DNA of 5,519 nt from NCBI GenBank assembly GCA_020440405.1, contig JAGROF010000198.1, positions 1 to 5,519 of the forward strand, given 5' to 3'. The notes under the pieces are model-generated. The model searched no databases. It had not been told where the DNA came from and was given only the letters and a program-made list of their open reading frames with translations. Position numbers and translations under genes: made by a program. Of the stretch, positions 1 through 5,392 are shown piece after piece. Within the stretch, counting starts at the first letter, position 1. Every line of letters begins with the position of its first letter. This DNA comes from Chlamydiia bacterium (GTDB taxonomy: Bacteria > Chlamydiota > Chlamydiia > Chlamydiales > Simkaniaceae).

Positions 1-41
1 GATCCGAAGTCAGGTACTCTATCCAATTGAGCTATCGGTGC
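1..41 (-). tRNA. tRNA-Arg(UCG), partial (5' part only)
   Basis: Read on the - strand from 41 to 1, this is the 5' half of a tRNA. It shows an acceptor strand GCACCGA (41-35), TA at positions 8-9, a D-stem GCTC/GAGT around an AATTGGATA loop, anticodon-stem 5' strand CCTGA, loop CTTCGGA, and the first two bases (TC) of the closing strand, which pair correctly. The U-turn T33 puts the anticodon TCG at window positions 7-5, so it should decode the Arg codon CGA. The variable region, T-arm and 3' end lie outside the window. The gene is transcribed away from recO, and a well-placed promoter lies just upstream (52-80, - strand). Confidence 0.9.
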
Positions 42-43
42 AA

Positions 44-72
44 TTGAAAAAATTCTACCAAAAGCGCATTAT
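44..72 (+). promoter_or_regulatory. possible recO promoter
   Basis: TTGAAA (44-49) resembles a -35 box and CATTAT (67-72) is a weak -10 box (four of six), with a 17-base spacer. If it is used, transcription would start about one base before the recO ATG at 80, giving an almost leaderless mRNA. That fits the lack of any Shine-Dalgarno sequence. The alternative is read-through from a promoter inside or beyond the tRNA-Arg region. The signal is weak and overlaps the better tRNA promoter on the other strand. Confidence 0.3.
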
Positions 73-80
73 TCTGGCAA
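52..80 (-). promoter_or_regulatory. sigma70-type promoter of tRNA-Arg
   Basis: On the - strand, TTGCCA (80-75) and TAGAAT (57-52) match the -35 and -10 consensus at five of six bases each, separated by exactly 17 bases. The -10 box ends ten bases before the tRNA 5' end at 41, which leaves a leader of only a few bases, as is normal for tRNA genes. The -35 box covers the first base of the recO ATG on the opposite strand, so transcription of the tRNA and of recO may interfere. This is a pattern match only. Confidence 0.6.
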
Positions 81-751
81 TGCAAGAATCCCAGGTTGAA
101 GGGGTGGTTTTGCGGGCCACTCCCTTTAAAGAAAAGGACCGCATCCTCACCCTTTTGACCCCCGATCGCGGGGTGATGAACCTTTATGTCCGCGGGCTCT
201 CTAAAGCCAAGCCAACCGGGGTGAGCCTCACCACTCCCCTCTGCCGGGGAGAGTTTGTCTTTAAAAAAGGACGGACAGATCTTTACCATTTTATCGATGG
301 AACCATCCTTGATCTGCACCTCCCCTTGCGCCGCTCCTATGCCCATTTAGACGTGGCAGGGAAAATCGTGCAAGCTCTCCTCAAGACCCAGTTACCAGGA
401 AAAGATTCCCACGCGCTCTATCAACTCCTGATTGCTTTTTTAAAGCACCTTCCTCATGCCCAATTCCCTAAGACCCTTTGGACCACCTTCCAAATCAAAC
501 TGCTCAAACATGAAGGCCTCTTAGAAATCACTCAAGCATGCCACACGTGTCAGGCTCCCGCAACGCAAATTGTAAATGGAGAAAGCCGCTGCCACAGTTG
601 TGGAGGAGGACTCCCCTTTAAAAAAGACGGATGGGAAACCCTCTGCATGCTCTTTGAAGCGCGCAGCTTCATTCCCCTTCTGGAACTGGAACTTCCCTCA
701 TCACTCTATAATGGAATCGAAGCTTGTTTCCGAAACCATATCATGGTATAG
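80..751 (+). CDS. recO: DNA repair protein RecO
   Basis: RecO is a cytoplasmic recombination mediator. It binds DNA and RecR, helps load RecA onto SSB-coated single strands (RecFOR pathway) and anneals complementary strands. The 223-residue product fits the family, which is mostly about 220-260 residues. The N-terminal OB-fold begins with the typical EGVVLRATPFKEKDRIL (residues 7-23) and a TPDRGVMNLYVRG segment (27-39). A helical middle part follows (about 80-150). A four-cysteine zinc-binding motif has CxxC at 154/157 and 171/174, as in many RecO proteins. The ATG at 80 is chosen because translation then begins just before the conserved OB-fold. The in-frame GTG at 38 would start inside the antisense of tRNA-Arg and add 14 unmatched residues. 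No Shine-Dalgarno sequence is visible. The stop is 7 bases before the dehydrogenase start, suggesting co-transcription. Confidence 0.93.
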   Translation: MQESQVEGVVLRATPFKEKDRILTLLTPDRGVMNLYVRGLSKAKPTGVSLTTPLCRGEFVFKKGRTDLYHFIDGTILDLHLPLRRSYAHLDVAGKIVQALLKTQLPGKDSHALYQLLIAFLKHLPHAQFPKTLWTTFQIKLLKHEGLLEITQACHTCQAPATQIVNGESRCHSCGGGLPFKKDGWETLCMLFEARSFIPLLELELPSSLYNGIEACFRNHIMV

Positions 752-758
752 AAAATTT

Positions 759-2216
759 ATGATTAAGAATAAAGCGCTCCTGCGTACCGACAGCTATATC
801 AATGGAAAATGGGTAAAAGGAAAAAAGACTTTTCCTGTCCTCAATCCTTTTGATGGCAAAAAAGTCGCCGATGTCACAGAAATCGATGGCAATGAGGCGA
901 AAAAAGCCATCGAATCGGCTCACAAAGCTTTTGCATCTTGGAAACAGACCAGTGCACGCGAGCGGGGAGAGCTCCTGCGCAAGTGGGACGCCTTAATGAA
1001 TGAAAATTGGGGAGATCTCGCCACGCTTCTCACTCTAGAGCAAGGCAAACCCTATGAACAGTCCACCCATGAGCTCATGGGAAACAATGGATTTTTCAAC
1101 TGGCATGCTGAAGAAGCTAAACGCCTCACAGGACTCACAATCACCTCCCCTGACCCCAACCGCCGTTTTATGACCCTTAAGCAGCCCGTTGGAGTGGTGG
1201 CTGTTGTGACCCCCTGGAACTTTCCTTCTGTTCTTCCCATCCAAAAATGTGTTCCCGCCTTAGCCGCCGGATGCACAATCGTGATGAAACCCGCTGAAGA
1301 TACTCCTCTATCGGCCCTTGCCCTAGCAGAGCTTTCCCATCAAGCAGGGATTCCTCCAGGGGTTTTTAATGTCCTCACCTGCCACGATCCCCAAGAAGTG
1401 GGATACGAACTCACCCACCACCCGCTTGTGCGCAAGTTTACCTTTACCGGATCAACAGCCGTCGGAAAAAACCTTTTTAGTGCCGCTGGAAACACCGTCA
1501 AAAATGTTACCATGGAGCTTGGGGGGAATTGCCCCGCTGTGATCTTTGACGATGCAGATGTCGACAAAGCAGTCCAAGGAACCTTCTGGTTTAAGTTTTA
1601 TAATGCGGGGCAATGTTGTAACAATATCAACCGCTTCCTTGTCCATAAAGATGTTCATGATGTTTTCGTGAAAAAGTTCCAGCACATGATGGAAGAGCAC
1701 CTCCGTTTAGGAAATGGTCTCGATAAAAACACCTCTGTAGGCCCTCTCATCAATGAGGAAGGCATCTCCAAATGTGAATCCCTTGTCGATGATGCCTTAG
1801 CAAGTGGAGCCACCTCTCTCTTAGGAGGGCGCCGCTCGACACTCGGAAAGCTGTTTTACGAGCCCACCCTTCTCGTTGACATGGACCCCAAAATGAAAAT
1901 GTATCGCGATGAAGTTTTTGGACCCGTTGCTCCCATCTACCGCTTTTCTTCAGAAGAGGAAGCCATCGCCATGGCAAATGACACCAATTATGGGTTGGCT
2001 GCCTACCTCTTTAGCGAAAACATTGGACGCACCTGGCGCGTGGCAGAAAGTTTTGAAGCCGGTGCTGTCGGTGTCAATACCACCGATGTAGTTTCCGAAG
2101 TTCTTCCTTTTGGGGGATGGAAAGAATCAGGAATCGGACGAGAAAACGGCGTCCGCGGCAGTCTCGATGCCTATTGTGAAACAAAATCCCTGATTATTTC
2201 CGGTATTCAAAAATAA
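759..2216 (+). CDS. NAD(P)-dependent aldehyde dehydrogenase, related to succinate-semialdehyde dehydrogenase (GabD-like)
   Basis: This cytoplasmic enzyme should oxidise an aldehyde to an acid with NAD(P)+. The 485-residue length matches the GabD-type ALDH family (E. coli GabD is 482). Visible elements are oxyanion-hole Asn154 in TPWNFP, cofactor segment VMKPAEDTP (175-183), FTGSTAVG (229-236), general-base Glu253 in MELGG, catalytic Cys287 in NAGQCC, and EVFGP (385-389). Glu180 occupies the position where ALDH2-type enzymes use Glu to favour NAD+ and where E. coli GabD has Ser, so NAD+ preference is inferred. Overall similarity is closest to SSADH (for example KPAEDTPLSALALAEL). However, the three residues that hold the succinate-semialdehyde carboxylate in human SSADH (Arg213, Arg334, Ser498) align with Gln162, Tyr281 and Val445. 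The redox-switch Cys342 aligns with Asn289. The true substrate is therefore open. The start at 759 follows recO by 7 bases. The upstream in-frame ATG at 711 would overlap recO and add 16 residues with no family counterpart. Confidence 0.9.
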   Translation: MIKNKALLRTDSYINGKWVKGKKTFPVLNPFDGKKVADVTEIDGNEAKKAIESAHKAFASWKQTSARERGELLRKWDALMNENWGDLATLLTLEQGKPYEQSTHELMGNNGFFNWHAEEAKRLTGLTITSPDPNRRFMTLKQPVGVVAVVTPWNFPSVLPIQKCVPALAAGCTIVMKPAEDTPLSALALAELSHQAGIPPGVFNVLTCHDPQEVGYELTHHPLVRKFTFTGSTAVGKNLFSAAGNTVKNVTMELGGNCPAVIFDDADVDKAVQGTFWFKFYNAGQCCNNINRFLVHKDVHDVFVKKFQHMMEEHLRLGNGLDKNTSVGPLINEEGISKCESLVDDALASGATSLLGGRRSTLGKLFYEPTLLVDMDPKMKMYRDEVFGPVAPIYRFSSEEEAIAMANDTNYGLAAYLFSENIGRTWRVAESFEAGAVGVNTTDVVSEVLPFGGWKESGIGRENGVRGSLDAYCETKSLIISGIQK

Positions 2217-2242
2217 TTTATCATGCTATCCTTTCCATCTAT

Positions 2243-4033
2243 ATGGAATGGCTACGCAGTTTTTTCCCCATATCCTCTCAATCCCCTCAAAGAGCCTTTA
2301 ATGACGAATGGGTCATTGTCGGCGACAAGACAAAAACGATTGATCCCGAACTTAAAAAAAGCCTCGAAGCCCACTTCCCTAAAACAGCTCCACAGTTATT
2401 TGAAACCTGCCTGGCTCGATTTAAAAATATGGTCCTCATGTATCCTGCTAGCCAGGACAGCTTTTCATGCACTGTCGTTGTTGCCATCAAAAACAAAGCT
2501 CAAGAAACCCATACATTTGCCCTACGTCTTCTCCAAACAGATCAAATCCGAGAAACCAAATTAAAAGACCGTTACCTCCGCTTGCGCCCCGACATGCGAG
2601 GAGCAGAGTGGGACCGCTTTTATTATGATGACCGCTTCACATACGCCATCGGAAGGGAACGCCATACACAGCAGTATCAGCTTCTAGATCGTTATCAAAT
2701 CATACAGGCGCCGTATGCAGGCCCCGAATATGAGTTATTTGCCACGGTCATGCATTACACGGAACACTTAGGGTTCCATCGCTCTCCTTTCTTAAAAAAA
2801 GAAACACAAGAAGCACTCCGAGAAGCCCTTCCTTTAAAAGAGCCTGAACTCTTTGCCTTTTGTCTTGCCAATACCCTTCCTGAACTGACCTTAAAGAGAG
2901 TCTTAGGAGCAGGCAAACTTTCCAAAGTGTGGCTTGCAAGCTACACCGATCCCGCGGGAGAACAAAAAGACCTTGCCTTGCGCATCAGCCGGACCGAATC
3001 CTTGCCCCTTCCTTCTGAAGCCCATCTTCCCCTTTTCCAAATCTCCCCTAAAAATTGGGGGTCTGAATTCAACGCCTTCTTGGTCGACGACCCTTATATG
3101 GTCGACACCCACTATGCCATCGTATGGAGTGCTCGAGAAGGACGCTTTCTTGTCTTAGATAAATATGCCATTCAAAGAGAAAAAACCAAACGAAGTGGGG
3201 ATACCTATACCCTTTACGCAACCATCAGCCCCTTCCTCGAAGGGTCTCAAACTCTTACTGACTACGCCAAAACAATGGACCTTTCCCCTGCACTCCTCCG
3301 CAACCTTGCCACGCAGCTCCTCCTAGCCCTTGCGAACCTCCCTCGTGGCATTAACCATCGCGACCTCAAACCCGATAACATCCTTGTTGTCACTGCTGGG
3401 CCGGTCCTTAAGCTCCTTGACTTTGGGTTTTCCTCTGTCGACACAGAAGAAGCTGGAGATATCCGAGGCACTCCCTTAACACTAGCCCCTGAGCTCTTGG
3501 ATCCAGGGGAACATAATCTCCATAAAGCCGATCTCTTCTCCCTCTACGCTACCCTGCATTGGATGATGTATAAGACATTCCCTTTTCAAGCGAGTAATAT
3601 CTCAAAATGGAGAGCAAAAATATCAGACTACGTGACAAAAAACGAAAGCCCCGCCGTCCTTCTTAAAAATTTTCCCTTTGCCTTTGAATCCGAAGGAGAG
3701 CAGAATAAATTCCTCCGCTTTATGGGACACCTTGGCCACCCCGATCCTAATGAGCGATGGACTGCTACTAAACTTCTTGAAGAAGACTGTTTTCTCAGAG
3801 CTCCCGAAAAGCCCAAACCCCCTCCCCGCCTCCGTGCTCCCCGTCTCCCCGACTACCAACCTCCCCACCAAAACCCTTCCTCTCCTCTAAACGCCCGCCT
3901 TCTCTTTCAAATCACCATCATCGCTGGCCTCCTTGCCATCATCTACTCCACCACCAGAAACATCCTCAAACGCTACATCAACCGCACCCACAAACTCCCC
4001 TCCTACAAAACCACAAAAACCTCAACCAGCTGA
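2243..4033 (+). CDS. eukaryotic-type Ser/Thr protein-kinase-like protein with duplicated N-lobe and C-terminal membrane anchor
   Basis: This 596-residue protein has a kinase fold at residues about 213-518. It shows a glycine-loop-like LGAGKLSKV (221-229, third Gly replaced by Ser), beta-3 ALR with Arg247 where Lys is expected, and candidate helix-C Glu275. The catalytic loop is HRDLKPDN (372-379), with DFG 393-395, APE 415-417, Asp430 of helix F and a family-typical Arg505. The catalytic half looks intact, while ATP anchoring by the beta-3 Lys is altered. Residues about 50-172 look like a degenerate second copy of the N-lobe (213-332). A Pro-rich stretch (about 521-547) leads to one hydrophobic segment (553-571) and a basic 25-residue tail, so the protein is probably anchored at its C-terminus with the kinase part in the cytoplasm. 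No signal peptide is seen. The start lies 26 bases after the dehydrogenase stop and lacks a Shine-Dalgarno sequence. It could be an active kinase, a pseudokinase or a secreted effector, and its substrates are unknown. Confidence 0.85.
   Translation: MEWLRSFFPISSQSPQRAFNDEWVIVGDKTKTIDPELKKSLEAHFPKTAPQLFETCLARFKNMVLMYPASQDSFSCTVVVAIKNKAQETHTFALRLLQTDQIRETKLKDRYLRLRPDMRGAEWDRFYYDDRFTYAIGRERHTQQYQLLDRYQIIQAPYAGPEYELFATVMHYTEHLGFHRSPFLKKETQEALREALPLKEPELFAFCLANTLPELTLKRVLGAGKLSKVWLASYTDPAGEQKDLALRISRTESLPLPSEAHLPLFQISPKNWGSEFNAFLVDDPYMVDTHYAIVWSAREGRFLVLDKYAIQREKTKRSGDTYTLYATISPFLEGSQTLTDYAKTMDLSPALLRNLATQLLLALANLPRGINHRDLKPDNILVVTAGPVLKLLDFGFSSVDTEEAGDIRGTPLTLAPELLDPGEHNLHKADLFSLYATLHWMMYKTFPFQASNISKWRAKISDYVTKNESPAVLLKNFPFAFESEGEQNKFLRFMGHLGHPDPNERWTATKLLEEDCFLRAPEKPKPPPRLRAPRLPDYQPPHQNPSSPLNARLLFQITIIAGLLAIIYSTTRNILKRYINRTHKLPSYKTTKTSTS
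2390..2758 (+). repeat. degenerate first copy of kinase N-lobe (protein-level repeat A)
   Basis: This encodes residues about 50-172 of the kinase-like protein and aligns with residues 213-332 (repeat B). P50...AS(69-70) matches P213...AS(232-233) at identical spacing. FALR (92-95) matches LALR (244-247), and GAEWDRF..DD (120-130) matches GSEFNAF..DD (273-283). YAI(134-136) through LDRY(148-151) matches YAI(291-293) through LDKY(305-308) without a gap, with 7 identities in 20. ELFATV (164-169) matches TLYATI (323-328). The glycine loop is lost in this copy and no C-lobe follows it. The relation is visible in protein only, not in DNA, so the duplication is old. Confidence 0.7.
2879..3238 (+). 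repeat. second copy of kinase N-lobe (protein-level repeat B)
   Basis: This encodes residues about 213-332 and is the N-lobe that continues directly into the HRD/DFG catalytic half. It is the partner of repeat A, with an offset of about 152-163 residues because of small gaps. It keeps two of the three glycines of the nucleotide loop, whereas repeat A keeps none. Both copies have Arg instead of Lys in the beta-3 ALR motif and share a long segment between helix C and the hinge that ordinary kinases do not have. Confidence 0.7.
3841..4020 (+). promoter_or_regulatory. C-rich, G-poor stretch; possible Rho-utilisation (rut) region
   Basis: By hand count the coding strand here has 84 C and only 11 G in 180 bases, while the first 120 bases of the next gene (4121-4240) have 27 C and 29 G. 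Rho loads on long unstructured RNA that is rich in C and poor in G. The stretch ends the recO-dehydrogenase-kinase unit, and no hairpin with a T-run follows it. The caution is that it is translated up to 4030, and ribosomes would shield it. The skew may simply reflect the encoded Pro/Thr/Ile-rich sequence and codon choice. Confidence 0.35.
3899..3955 (+). other. predicted C-terminal transmembrane segment of the kinase-like protein
   Basis: Residues 553-571 (LLFQITIIAGLLAIIYSTT) form one uninterrupted hydrophobic stretch just before Arg572 and a Lys/Arg-rich tail. It is the only such segment in the protein, and its position near the C-terminus resembles a tail anchor. Orientation is inferred from the absence of a signal peptide and the expected cytoplasmic kinase domain. 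Confidence 0.7.
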
Positions 4034-4040
4034 TTTTTAA

Positions 4041-4046
4041 TATAAT
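4041..4046 (+). promoter_or_regulatory. -10-like TATAAT upstream of the ATPase gene
   Basis: A perfect TATAAT hexamer lies 8 bases after the kinase stop codon. Transcription would start near 4053, exactly where the first palindrome begins, so a protein bound there would block it. No recognisable -35 box lies 16-18 bases upstream (the sequence around 4017-4023 is unlike TTGACA), and the region is AT-rich, so chance is possible. Confidence 0.35.
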
Positions 4047-4052
4047 AAATAC

Positions 4053-4082
4053 GACCAATCAAACATACATGTTACTTTGGAC
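4053..4082. promoter_or_regulatory. operator-like palindrome, copy 1 (imperfect)
   Basis: This is a thirty-base inverted repeat around AACATACATGTT (4062-4073), with 10 of 15 arm positions able to pair. It matches copy 2 (4085-4114) at 23 of 30 bases, and both begin with GACCAA and share a TGG near the right end. The two copies are offset by 32 bases, about three helical turns, so proteins bound to them would sit on the same face. This layout is typical of cooperative dimer binding by a repressor or activator. Confidence 0.6.
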
Positions 4083-4110
4083 TTGACCAAAATAACATAT
4101 ATGTTATTCT
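4083..4110 (+). promoter_or_regulatory. possible proximal promoter of the ATPase gene
   Basis: TTGACC (4083-4088) matches the -35 consensus at five of six bases. After 16 bases comes TATTCT (4105-4110), a four-of-six -10 box. Transcription would begin at about 4117-4118, on or beside the ATG at 4118, giving a leaderless message. That agrees with the missing Shine-Dalgarno sequence. The promoter lies almost entirely inside palindrome copy 2, so binding there would shut it off. It competes with the TATAAT at 4041 as the real start. Confidence 0.4.
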
Positions 4111-4114
4111 GGTC
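4085..4114. promoter_or_regulatory. operator-like palindrome, copy 2 (near perfect)
   Basis: The arms GACCAAAATAACATA (4085-4099) and TATGTTATTCTGGTC (4100-4114) are reverse complements at 14 of 15 positions, with no loop. The central 12 bases AACATATATGTT are a perfect palindrome. The right end stops 3 bases before the ATPase start codon. The absence of a loop argues for a protein-binding site in DNA rather than an RNA hairpin, and there is no T-run to make a terminator. Confidence 0.75.
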
Positions 4115-4117
4115 GGT

Positions 4118-5341
4118 ATGGATAAAGAAGAAATGAAACGCCTATATGACCCCCTCATTAGGCATCACCTCAAGGCTTACCGGCAGATGGTTTTCATTGC
4201 TGGTCCAAGGCAAGTCGGAAAAACCACGGTAGGAAGAAGTCTAAAAGGGCTTGCAAGCCACTTTGCCTATATCAATTGGGACAGTCAAGATGATCGCAAT
4301 CTCATTATACAAGGACCGAATAAAGTTGCCGAAAGGGTTAACCTAGAAAAAGCACGCAGAGGAAAACTTCTCATCGTCTTCGATGAAATCCATAAATACA
4401 AAAAATGGAAGCAATTCTTGAAAGGGTTCTTCGACGTGTATGGGGAAGAATGCCAGATTGTTGTCATGGGAAGTGCAAAGCTCAATGTTTATAAAGCAGG
4501 GGGCGATAGCTTGATGGGACGGTACTTTCTTTATCGAATTCATCCCTTTTCTGTTGGAGAACTTTTAAGAACGCGATCATCAGAAAAAGAAATACAGTCG
4601 CCAAAAAAAGTCGCGCAGAAAGATTTTGAAGCTCTTCTTCGTTTTGGAGGGTTTCCAGAGCCCTACCTGAAGAGAAATCCCCGCTTTTCTGTGAACTGGC
4701 AACGCCTCAGAAGAGAGCAGCTTTTTCGAGAAGATATCCGTGACTTAAGTCAAGTGCAAGAGCTCGCTCAATTGGAAATGCTCGCCACTCTCCTAACAGA
4801 TCAAACCGGTCAGCTTTTGAGCTATAACAATTTGGCAAATGTGATCAATGTGTCTGCTCCAACTATTAAAAGATGGCTGTCTTCCTTAGAATCTTTTTAT
4901 TATGCGTTTCGGATTCACCCTTGGACAAAAAATGTGAAACGAACTTTAAAGAAAGACCCCAAATACTACCTATGTGACTGGTCCCTTGTTCAAGACGAAG
5001 GCGCGCGACACGAAAACTTTGTTGCATCCCACCTACTCAAAGCTGTTCATCTTTGGACAGACTCAGGGCTTGGAGAATACAATCTCCACTTTGTCCGGGA
5101 TAAAGAAAAGAGAGAAGTCGATTTCCTTGTGACAAAAAACCACACACCATTTTTCCTCGTTGAAGTAAAAACAACCAGCCACTCCGGTATCAGCCGCTCC
5201 CTCCATTACTTCCACAAGCAACTCAAAGTCCCCCATGCTTTCCAAGTTGTGTTTGACACACCCTACATCCAGAAAGACTGCTTTTCCTACAGAAAACCTG
5301 TTATTGTTCCTATCACAACCTTCCTCTCCCAATTAGTATAA
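4118..5341 (+). CDS. AAA_14/DUF4143-type ATP-binding protein with nuclease-like C-terminal domain
   Basis: This 407-residue protein belongs to a widespread family of archaeal-type ATPases whose role is poorly defined. Walker A is GPRQVGKTT (29-37), Walker B is LLIVFDE (84-90), and a sensor-like VVMGSAKL (115-122) is followed by GRYFLYRIHPFSVGEL (134-149), typical of the AAA_14 part. A winged-helix-like segment, LSYNNLANVINVSAPTIKRWL (234-254), begins the DUF4143 region. The C-terminus has a PD-(D/E)XK-like core: Glu299 in ARHENF, Asp335 in REVDFLV, and Glu349 and Lys351 in LVEVK. Both halves look complete, so ATP binding is likely; nuclease activity is only inferred from the motif. It has no signal peptide or membrane segment and is probably cytoplasmic. 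The ATG at 4118 has no Shine-Dalgarno sequence and lies 3 bases after a strong palindrome, suggesting tight, perhaps self-directed, control. Base usage is more balanced than in the kinase gene, which hints at a separate origin. Confidence 0.88.
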   Translation: MDKEEMKRLYDPLIRHHLKAYRQMVFIAGPRQVGKTTVGRSLKGLASHFAYINWDSQDDRNLIIQGPNKVAERVNLEKARRGKLLIVFDEIHKYKKWKQFLKGFFDVYGEECQIVVMGSAKLNVYKAGGDSLMGRYFLYRIHPFSVGELLRTRSSEKEIQSPKKVAQKDFEALLRFGGFPEPYLKRNPRFSVNWQRLRREQLFREDIRDLSQVQELAQLEMLATLLTDQTGQLLSYNNLANVINVSAPTIKRWLSSLESFYYAFRIHPWTKNVKRTLKKDPKYYLCDWSLVQDEGARHENFVASHLLKAVHLWTDSGLGEYNLHFVRDKEKREVDFLVTKNHTPFFLVEVKTTSHSGISRSLHYFHKQLKVPHAFQVVFDTPYIQKDCFSYRKPVIVPITTFLSQLV

Positions 5342-5374
5342 GAGGCTGTCTCTAATTCAGCTATACACGGATTC

Positions 5375-5392
5375 AGCTCCCCGCTGGGAGCT
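5375..5392. terminator. hairpin in the convergent gap; possible terminator without T-run
   Basis: AGCTCCC (5375-5381) and GGGAGCT (5386-5392) form a perfect 7-base stem around the loop CGCT. It lies 34 bases after the ATPase stop and downstream of tRNA-Leu on the other strand, so it could end transcription from either side. Neither strand has a T-run directly after it, so it is not a standard intrinsic terminator. The rest of 5342-5463 shows only a short direct repeat, ATTCAGCT at 5355-5362 and 5371-5378, and no gene. Confidence 0.3.

Noticed and set aside
38..79. Fourteen extra N-terminal residues for RecO from a GTG at 38.
   Set aside because: They would begin within the tRNA-Arg gene on the other strand, cover its promoter and precede the conserved RecO start with no matching family sequence.
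576..758. Upstream extension of the dehydrogenase frame through the 3' part of recO.
   Set aside because: The translated sequence has no resemblance to aldehyde dehydrogenases, and the protein from 759 already has full family length.
2223..2564. 113-residue + strand open frame overlapping the start of the kinase gene.
   Set aside because: It is out of frame with the kinase-like protein, whose N-lobe copy is supported by internal repeat evidence over the same bases. The product has no recognisable features.
4085..4114. Palindrome as an intrinsic terminator or the terminal repeat of an insertion sequence.
   Set aside because: It has no loop and no T-run, sits just before a start codon, and no matching copy is found at the other end of the ATPase gene (5342-5463).
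4053..4114. Two-copy repeat as a minimal CRISPR array.
   Set aside because: The copies are only 77 percent identical, palindromic throughout and separated by 2 bases, which leaves no spacer. No cas gene is present.
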